DNA from: Psychrobacter pygoscelis
GTDB lineage: Bacteria > Pseudomonadota > Gammaproteobacteria > Pseudomonadales > Moraxellaceae
Direction: 5' to 3'
DNA: 64,000 nt
NCBI RefSeq assembly: GCF_004335015.1
Contig: NZ_RQRU01000001.1
Span: 1,116,001 to 1,180,000, forward strand
Position numbers and translations under genes: made by a program. The notes beneath the pieces were generated by a model. The model searched no databases. It was given only the letters and a program-made list of their open reading frames with translations, and was not told the origin of the DNA. This document shows positions 58,580 through 64,000 of this stretch, one piece after another (the stretch's first letter is position 1; each line of letters opens with the position of its first letter).

Positions 58580-59747
58580 TATGTCAATTTCTTTTAGCGA
58601 TACCACGTCCAGCTCAGCTGAACCCAAGTTCGCTGAGGTATTTATCACAGCAGATACCGCGCCTGCTACCGGCCACTGGCAACTCAGCGGCGCTAGTGTT
58701 CGTGGCCTATCGCACCAGCAGCACTGTCTGCCTTGTCAAGATCGACATGGCTACTGTCAGCTTGCCGAGTATCCCGACTGGGCGATTGCGGTCGTGGCAG
58801 ATGGGGCTGGTGCCAAAAGTCACTCTGATATCGGCGCTCAGATCGTCGTGGCTGAGACCCTCAGCTTTGTTAAATCATGGCTACGCTCACAGCTTGAGTC
58901 ATCCGCGCAGTCTCAATTGATATTTTATCCGCACTGTGACTTTCATCCTCCATACCTTAGCCCTTCCTCTTCTCCCCTCGCAGGCGGCTTAAGAGGCAGC
59001 GACTCTCATAATAGTGTCTACAAGGTCGTACCAAGCTATATCAATGCTAGCTATAACAAAGCTTCGCTAGCCCCACCCGTCTTTTGGCAAGCTCCCTTCC
59101 TCCCCCCAGTATTACCTAAAGACTCTCAGCTCAGTCAATTGGCCGATCAGCTGTATCAGCATTTATATTCTCGGCTGCACGATTACGCTAGCCAGCAAGA
59201 TATCCCCATAGCAGCATTAGGATGCACATTGATTGTCAGTATTTTATCGCCTATTGGTGTTACCCTCATTCACATCGGTGATGGCCGCGCTGCCTATCAA
59301 GACACCGCGGGTGACTGGCATGCTTTAATGCAGCCTTGGAAAGATGATGAGGGCTATACTGTCTTTGTCACGACTCAAGCACTACAACAATCCTCGCGAC
59401 AAGCCAGCAGCAACAACCATGACTATATCCGCGCCACGACCGTCATGCAGCCTATTCAGGCTGTGGTGTTGATGAGTGACGGCTGTGAATCTTCCGCGTT
59501 TGAATGTCAGGTATTTGATGCCGCTAAGCAGCAATACATCAGGCCCAATCGACCTTTTGCTAGGTTTTTAGACCCAGTAAAATCAACCTTAATGCAGCTG
59601 CATCACCACTATCGCAATGATAGTGCAGCTATCAATTCGCGGTTTGCAGCGTTTTTGCAGCAAGGAGCAGACAGTCTAAAAAAAGAAGGTGACGATAAAA
59701 CTTTAGTCTTTGCCGTCTATCAGCCTCTTAACGCGCCTTCTAACTGA
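58575..59747 (+). CDS. PP2C-family serine/threonine phosphatase
   Basis: Metal-dependent protein phosphatase, about 390 residues. Motifs: CQDRHGY (D for metal), VVADGAGAKSHSDIGAQ (DG..G motif), ALGCTLIVSIL, LIHIGDGRAAY, and VVLMSDGCESSAF. Between about residues 115 and 170 there is a Pro/Ser-rich insertion encoded by DNA with a palindromic element. Starts at 58572 (GTG), 58575 and 58581 are in frame without a strong ribosome-binding site. It ends 12 bp before the kinase gene, so coupling is likely. It is expected to reverse the kinase's phosphorylation. Confidence 0.9.
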   Translation: MAMSISFSDTTSSSAEPKFAEVFITADTAPATGHWQLSGASVRGLSHQQHCLPCQDRHGYCQLAEYPDWAIAVVADGAGAKSHSDIGAQIVVAETLSFVKSWLRSQLESSAQSQLIFYPHCDFHPPYLSPSSSPLAGGLRGSDSHNSVYKVVPSYINASYNKASLAPPVFWQAPFLPPVLPKDSQLSQLADQLYQHLYSRLHDYASQQDIPIAALGCTLIVSILSPIGVTLIHIGDGRAAYQDTAGDWHALMQPWKDDEGYTVFVTTQALQQSSRQASSNNHDYIRATTVMQPIQAVVLMSDGCESSAFECQVFDAAKQQYIRPNRPFARFLDPVKSTLMQLHHHYRNDSAAINSRFAAFLQQGADSLKKEGDDKTLVFAVYQPLNAPSN

Positions 59748-59759
59748 CTGCCTTAAGTT

Positions 59760-61886
59760 ATGACTGTATTTTATGTTTGGCAACACGACGAGCTTACCCG
59801 CTTAGAGGTTGGCGCAGCGATTGGTCGTGGCGGTGAAGGGACCATCTACCCTATTACCGCGCCTCAAGAGTGGCTAGGCTACTGTATTAAAGAGTATGTT
59901 GAGAAGTACAGAACTGCGGCCAAAGAAGCCAAGCTACAGTTTATGGTTGATCATCCGCCTGAGCCGCTCCACTACGCGAATGGTAAGCTGTGTTGGCCCG
60001 TCGCCCTCGCATATGATGCAGGCTTTAGCGAATTTGTCGGCTATGTCATGCCGCTGGCTTATACCAATAGCCAGGAGCTGTACCTGCTGTCGAATCTAAC
60101 CAACAAGCGCCTAGGAGCTCAGTGGCAACCTTACTTCGATCAAAGCGAAGAGAGCGCTCATAAGCGTCTCAATATCTGTGTCAATCTGTGTACTAGCGTT
60201 CAGCTCCTTCATCAAGATACCAATTACGCTATTGTTGACTTTAAACCACAGAATATTATGTTTACCGCGGATGGCAAGGTCGCTTTGGTGGACTTAGACT
60301 CCCTACAGATTCGTGCTGATGAGTCGGGGGAGCCACACTATGGACGGGTTAACACCCTAGAGTACACGCCGCCTGAGGGCGCGAACATCACGGTAAAAGA
60401 CACGTTGGTTAATAAGAGTTGGGATGAATTCTCCCTCGCTGTTATCCTCTATCAGATACTGTTCGGCATTCATCCTTATATGGCGACCTTTGCGCCGCCT
60501 TTTGAGCAGCTAAATAGTCTAGGCGACAAGATTCAACAAAACTTATTCGTTCATGGTCAAGGCCAGCGCCATCTTAGCGCCTTACCAGCGCCGCATAACC
60601 GATTCAATCTATTGCACGATGATATTCAGCAGCTATTTAGGACCTCCTTTGATAATCGAACCGATTATCGGGCATCAGCCACGCTCTGGCAAGAAACCTT
60701 ATCTCAGCATATCCAGCAGCACTCACATGGCCTTACGCCGCCGCCTGTCAAGTCTGTTAAGCCAATTAAGGGTCGAGCTACTGCCGCTTTCTCTTTAAGC
60801 GCCTTATCTTCACAGTCATCTATTGTTAGCACCTGCACTGGTTGGATTACGGCATTATCAAAGGCACTCTTACGACTGATAGCAGGGATTAATAATTATC
60901 AATCACGACAACGTCAGCAATCGTCTAAAGCTAAACCGCCTAAAGCCTCTACGTCGACCGCTACTAATAAAAGCAATAGTATTAACCAGACTCGCAGTTC
61001 ATCACATCAGCGTGCTAAGGCCCATCAGAGTTCGGTAAAACAACAAACCTCGCGCTATCAAAAACGCAGTTATGGTAATAATACTCCGCCTAGTCAGACG
61101 CAGCATCGCTCTTGGCTTAGCAGCCGTGCCAAATCAAAATCACTGCACCCCTTTAGTCCGGCTCCTTTAGCGATAGCAAAAGGCATTCAGCCGACACCAC
61201 GCAATATTATCTTTCGAGTCCCGATTGCGCTGATAACTCATTATCCAGCTGCGCTCATTAGTATCGTTATTATATTGTGCGCGGCCTTAAGTATCTTTTA
61301 CCGCCCATCATCTTCAACATCAAATCAGAGCAGCTATGTTCAGGTACACTCCGCTCAAATAGCTGAAGTAGAGGATAATCTAGTACAAGATAATGAGTCA
61401 AATTCAGCCGGTAATGCAGTAAAAGAGACACCAATCTATGACAATACTGACTATTATCCCGCCCGCCCGAACCGACCCTACCCTTATGATACCTATGAGC
61501 AGTTAAAGCGGCGAGCATTGGAGCAAGAACGAGCGCAACAAGAGCAAGAATATCAAGAGGCTACGCGAGAACCAAAAGACATTGTCATAAAGAGCAGCTC
61601 AGAAGCTAGATTTAGGCGAGCGCCTAACCCTGAGCTTCCGCAAAGATTGCTCAGGACTTTAAGTACAGATGGAGTATCTAGAGCAACCTTAAAAGTCACT
61701 GTAAGATTGAGCGTGAACAAACAAGGAGAGGTGACTGACATCACGATACAATCTTCTTCAGGTCATGAAGCGCTGGATAGATATACGCTAAGGGAGTTTA
61801 AAAAGGTAAAATTTTATCCTTTTATGCAAGATGGCAAACCTGTTAATGGTAGGGTGACTGTTCCTATCGTCTACCTTATTCCATAG
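59760..61886 (+). CDS. Protein kinase with transmembrane segment and TonB-like C-terminal domain
   Basis: A 708-residue protein. The kinase domain (about 15-320) has glycine loop IGRGGEGTIY (21-30), ATP-binding K44 (YCIKEY), catalytic loop IVDFKPQN with D160, K162 and N165 (HRD replaced by IVD), metal-binding D178 in VDLDSLQ (DFG replaced by DLD), and an APE-like TPPE. A low-complexity Ser/Gln/Lys-rich linker follows (about 330-480), then a transmembrane helix (about 494-514), an acidic/Gln-rich segment and a TonB_C-like domain (about 625-708: LKVTVRLSVNKQGEVTDITI, FYPFMQDGKPVNGRVTVPI). The topology places the kinase in the cytoplasm and the TonB-like domain in the periplasm. Third member of the triad. 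Confidence 0.88.
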   Translation: MTVFYVWQHDELTRLEVGAAIGRGGEGTIYPITAPQEWLGYCIKEYVEKYRTAAKEAKLQFMVDHPPEPLHYANGKLCWPVALAYDAGFSEFVGYVMPLAYTNSQELYLLSNLTNKRLGAQWQPYFDQSEESAHKRLNICVNLCTSVQLLHQDTNYAIVDFKPQNIMFTADGKVALVDLDSLQIRADESGEPHYGRVNTLEYTPPEGANITVKDTLVNKSWDEFSLAVILYQILFGIHPYMATFAPPFEQLNSLGDKIQQNLFVHGQGQRHLSALPAPHNRFNLLHDDIQQLFRTSFDNRTDYRASATLWQETLSQHIQQHSHGLTPPPVKSVKPIKGRATAAFSLSALSSQSSIVSTCTGWITALSKALLRLIAGINNYQSRQRQQSSKAKPPKASTSTATNKSNSINQTRSSSHQRAKAHQSSVKQQTSRYQKRSYGNNTPPSQTQHRSWLSSRAKSKSLHPFSPAPLAIAKGIQPTPRNIIFRVPIALITHYPAALISIVIILCAALSIFYRPSSSTSNQSSYVQVHSAQIAEVEDNLVQDNESNSAGNAVKETPIYDNTDYYPARPNRPYPYDTYEQLKRRALEQERAQQEQEYQEATREPKDIVIKSSSEARFRRAPNPELPQRLLRTLSTDGVSRATLKVTVRLSVNKQGEVTDITIQSSSGHEALDRYTLREFKKVKFYPFMQDGKPVNGRVTVPIVYLIP

Positions 61887-62152
61887 TTTTTATCATTTTA
61901 TCAGCGACTGGTGCTAAGTTGTTATTCAAGTAAGTGACGATGGCGCGCTGCACATTATCCGCGTACCTATAAGCATAACTATAAATAGACTTAGCTTCGC
62001 CAATAACTTTTACCGCATGCTTTTTACTGGCTGACTTTTACTGATTGTTACTCAGTTACTGCGGCGCGCCTGCTAAGCTTAATAAGCGTCAATGCTATTA
62101 GAATACTATTGGCGATTGACATTTTATAATGTCCCATAATAAGGAGCAAACT

Positions 62153-62674
62153 ATGCAAACCATTATTTTAGGCGGTGGCTGCTTTTGGTGTACTGAATCG
62201 GTGTTTTTATCGGTCAAAGGTGTGCAGCAGGTGACGTCAGGCTATACAGGCGGTGATGCAGCAACGGCAAATTATAATGCCGTCTGTGGCGGTGATACGG
62301 GCCATATCGAAGTTATTAAGGTTGATTTTGATGAGTCTGTAACTCCGCTGGAAGTCATTTTAGATATTTTCTTTGCCACCCATGATCCTACCACTCGTGA
62401 CCGTCAGGGCAATGACGTCGGCAGTCAGTATCGTTCAGTCATCTTTTACACCGGTGAGCAGCAGAAGCCGACCATAGACCGTACTATCAATAAACTTCGT
62501 GATATGGGTCTCGACATCGTGACAGAAGTACATCCGGCAAGTGAGTTCTTCGAAGCTGAGGACTATCATCAAGACTACTTTAACAAAAACCCTGACCAAG
62601 GCTACTGCCAGTTTGCCATTCCGCCAAAGCTTGCTAAGCTTCGTAAAGAGTTTAACGAGTATGTGGCAAATTAA
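62153..62674 (+). CDS. msrA: Peptide-methionine (S)-S-oxide reductase
   Basis: Repairs oxidised methionine. It has GGGCFWCTESVF with catalytic Cys, a YTGG..ANY region, GHIEVIKVDFD, and DVGSQYRSVIFY. The 173 residues are typical of the compact MsrA form. AAGGAG lies 7 nt before ATG 62153; an upstream in-frame ATG at 62129 spans that ribosome-binding site and is rejected. There is no fused MsrB domain. Confidence 0.96.
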   Translation: MQTIILGGGCFWCTESVFLSVKGVQQVTSGYTGGDAATANYNAVCGGDTGHIEVIKVDFDESVTPLEVILDIFFATHDPTTRDRQGNDVGSQYRSVIFYTGEQQKPTIDRTINKLRDMGLDIVTEVHPASEFFEAEDYHQDYFNKNPDQGYCQFAIPPKLAKLRKEFNEYVAN

Positions 62675-62704
62675 CTTGCCAATTAACAAAAGCCACCAGA
62701 GAAC

Positions 62705-62850
62705 AGGGGCTGATTAAAATTATTGGTGCTGTTGTAATCATCTACTGTCAATTTATATTTTGCTCGGTGCTGGGCTATACTTTGCTCAGCGTCAGCTTAT
62801 TTATTACCCTAGCCCGTTACTCAAGATCGCTTTGCTGAACTATAGTAATA
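62705..62850 (+). pseudogene. Remnant of an alpha/beta hydrolase N-terminus
   Basis: Two frames read in succession give IKIIGAVVIIY..., then LGAGLYFAQRQLIYYPSP. That pattern, a hydrophobic anchor followed by YFQR-x-LIYYPxP, is typical of the first 35 residues of membrane-anchored alpha/beta hydrolases (BEM46/YfhR type). The rest of such a gene is missing and tpm begins within 30 bp. A decayed fragment is inferred. Confidence 0.5.
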
Positions 62851-62876
62851 GACACCCAATAACAAGGATCGAGAAT

Positions 62877-63542
62877 ATGGAAGCTAAATTCTGGCAAGAC
62901 CGATGGGCGAATAAAAAAATTGGCTTCCATGAGCCTGAAGTTAATCCAAAGCTAGCTACCTATTTCTATGCCTTGGATTTGGCTAGCGGTAGCCGGATAT
63001 TCGTACCTTTATGCGGCATGACGTGCGACATTGGCTGGTTAGCCCGTCAAGGGCATGACGTGGTCGGTATTGAGCTGGTTGAGAGTGCAGTCGTAGGATT
63101 ATTTGAAGCCCTAGACGTCATACCAAGCATCACTCAGCACCGGCACCTTACCCACTATTATGTTCAATACGCTGGGCGCAATATTGACATCTGGGTCGGC
63201 GATATCTTAGAGATGACCATTCGCGATATCGGGCCTGTCGACGCCATCTATGACCGCGCCGCTCTAGTCGCTCTGCCTGATACGCCGCCGCAATATTTAC
63301 GCTCCCGTTACACCCAGCAGTTGATTGACTTAACCAACAGCGCGCGCCAGCTAGTCATTACTTTTGATTTTGATCAAGAGCGTCGCCCTGGCCCACCTTT
63401 TGTCATCACTACTGAGCAATTGCAGACCTATTACGGCGCTCATTATCAACTTGACTGCCTCGAAGATATCTATTTAGAAGCCCTACTTAGAGACGGAACG
63501 CCTGGACGCAGCTTGGTGTGGTTATTAAAGAAACACGGCTAG
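62877..63542 (+). CDS. tpm: Thiopurine S-methyltransferase
   Basis: SAM-dependent methyltransferase, 221 residues. It starts MEAKFWQDRWANKKIGFHE, a strong TPMT signature; the SAM motif is VPLCGMTCDIGWLARQGHDVVGIELVE, and YDRAALVALP follows. In bacteria the family also methylates selenium and tellurium compounds, which may be relevant next to a TerY-type unit, but that link is speculative. AAGGA precedes ATG 62877; the longer open frame upstream belongs to a gene remnant. Confidence 0.94.
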   Translation: MEAKFWQDRWANKKIGFHEPEVNPKLATYFYALDLASGSRIFVPLCGMTCDIGWLARQGHDVVGIELVESAVVGLFEALDVIPSITQHRHLTHYYVQYAGRNIDIWVGDILEMTIRDIGPVDAIYDRAALVALPDTPPQYLRSRYTQQLIDLTNSARQLVITFDFDQERRPGPPFVITTEQLQTYYGAHYQLDCLEDIYLEALLRDGTPGRSLVWLLKKHG

Positions 63543-63644
63543 AAATAGCCGACTCAATCACCGAGTCTCTGAGAGCTTGCTAAACGGCGATCAAGTGCGG
63601 CTTTTATTAGGCTAACAGCCCAGTACAAAATAGCGTTATAGCGT

Positions 63645-63680
63645 ATGCTAAAGCCATTATGGCTTTATGCATAATTTTAA
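63645..63680. terminator. Possible intrinsic terminator between tpm and the ThiY-like gene
   Basis: GCTAAAGCCAT / ATGGCTTTATGC form a hairpin with minimal loop between convergent genes, followed by ATAATTTT on the plus strand. Confidence 0.55.
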
Positions 63681-63702
63681 ACTTGGCGATAACCTACTTA
63701 AC

Positions 63703-64000
63703 TTATTTGGCAAGTTGCACCGCATAAGTGCTAACGGGCTTAACGGTTTTAATAATGCCGTTACGCTGTAAAAACTGCGCCATTCGCTGATATTTACCCT
63801 TATTTAGTGATCGCGGATGCGTCGCCAATAGTGGCACCGTATCATTCCACGCACGGCGGTTTAGCGCATTGTCTAAGTCGTTTGGCTTATAAGACTGAAA
63901 AGCATGCCAAGCTTGTTTTGGATGTTTTTTGGTATAGATGGTGGCTTTCTCTAATGCGGTCACAAAGCGCTTAAATCGCGGATCATTTACCTTGTTTGCG
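63703..64000 (-). CDS. ABC transporter substrate-binding protein (ThiY/NMT1 type), N-terminus beyond window
   Basis: C-terminal about 99 residues of a periplasmic binding protein of the NMT1/THI5-like family. The frame runs open through the window edge (ANKVNDPRFKRFVTALE precedes the first internal GTG), so the start is outside. The pattern HPKQAWHAF..., LNRRAWNDTVPLLA and KYQRMAQFL resembles ThiY, which binds thiamine pyrimidine precursors. The substrate assignment is tentative. No TPP riboswitch is visible because the 5' end is outside. Confidence 0.75.
   Translation of the reverse strand, partial: ANKVNDPRFKRFVTALEKATIYTKKHPKQAWHAFQSYKPNDLDNALNRRAWNDTVPLLATHPRSLNKGKYQRMAQFLQRNGIIKTVKPVSTYAVQLAK

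Overview
This window is a chromosomal segment of a gammaproteobacterium, most probably Psychrobacter or a close relative in Moraxellaceae. The assignment is an inference from gene content. It rests on a fused NMN adenylyltransferase-Nudix protein next to a nicotinamide phosphoribosyltransferase, a fadBA operon, PhoB/PhoR, tig-clpP-clpX, argS followed by a SPOR protein, many small secreted proteins and lipoproteins of unknown function, AT-rich spacers and moderate GC in the genes. I saw no phage, transposase, integrase, CRISPR array, rRNA or tRNA gene. The window is mostly ordinary housekeeping DNA with a few accessory islands.

Layout. 0-5.3 kb: the end of a PfkB sugar/nucleoside kinase, a Ktr-type potassium transporter pair, O-acetylhomoserine sulfhydrylase and the Fe-S carrier NfuA. 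5.3-9.4 kb: a secreted protein of unknown function, a KduI-type uronate isomerase that unexpectedly carries a signal peptide, a long AT-rich gene-poor stretch and a 38-residue metallothionein-like peptide gene. 9.4-13.2 kb: NAD salvage (NadM-Nudix, NadV) with an overlapping SGNH hydrolase, then ribosomal protein L31 type B. 13.7-23 kb: assorted single genes (lipoprotein, YceI, FAD oxidoreductase, LOG-like protein, alcohol dehydrogenase, alpha/beta hydrolase, exonuclease, M23 peptidase). 23-26 kb: phoBR with a well-formed Pho box and -10 on the phoB side. 26-31 kb: dtd, psd, a DUF1287 protein, an HD phosphohydrolase, an isochorismatase-like hydrolase, and a 12-bp tandem repeat. 31-36 kb: fadBA and a farnesyl-diphosphate-synthase-type gene. 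36-39 kb: a lipoprotein, DgkA and a DUF72 protein.

39-42 kb is an oxidative-stress block: nickel superoxide dismutase (sodN), its maturation peptidase (sodX), a small His-rich exported membrane protein, then iron superoxide dismutase (sodB). 42-47 kb holds rdgB, tig, clpP and clpX, each of the last three followed by an intrinsic terminator. A decayed short-chain dehydrogenase pseudogene follows. 48-57 kb holds an orphan PTS-EIIC-like membrane protein, a SPOR protein, argS, DUF2788 and DUF1176 proteins, and the tRNA wobble-uridine genes cmoB and cmoA, separated by a divergent lipoprotein gene.

57.7-61.9 kb is the most striking unit: a TerY-like von Willebrand A protein, a PP2C phosphatase and a protein kinase in one direction (a TerY-phosphorylation-type triad). 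The kinase continues through a low-complexity linker and a transmembrane segment into a TonB-like C-terminal domain, and a degenerate 16-bp tandem repeat lies between the first two genes. The window ends with msrA, a short remnant of an alpha/beta hydrolase, thiopurine methyltransferase and the C-terminus of a ThiY/NMT1-type substrate-binding protein running off the edge.

All domain and family calls are from reading translated motifs; no database search was possible.
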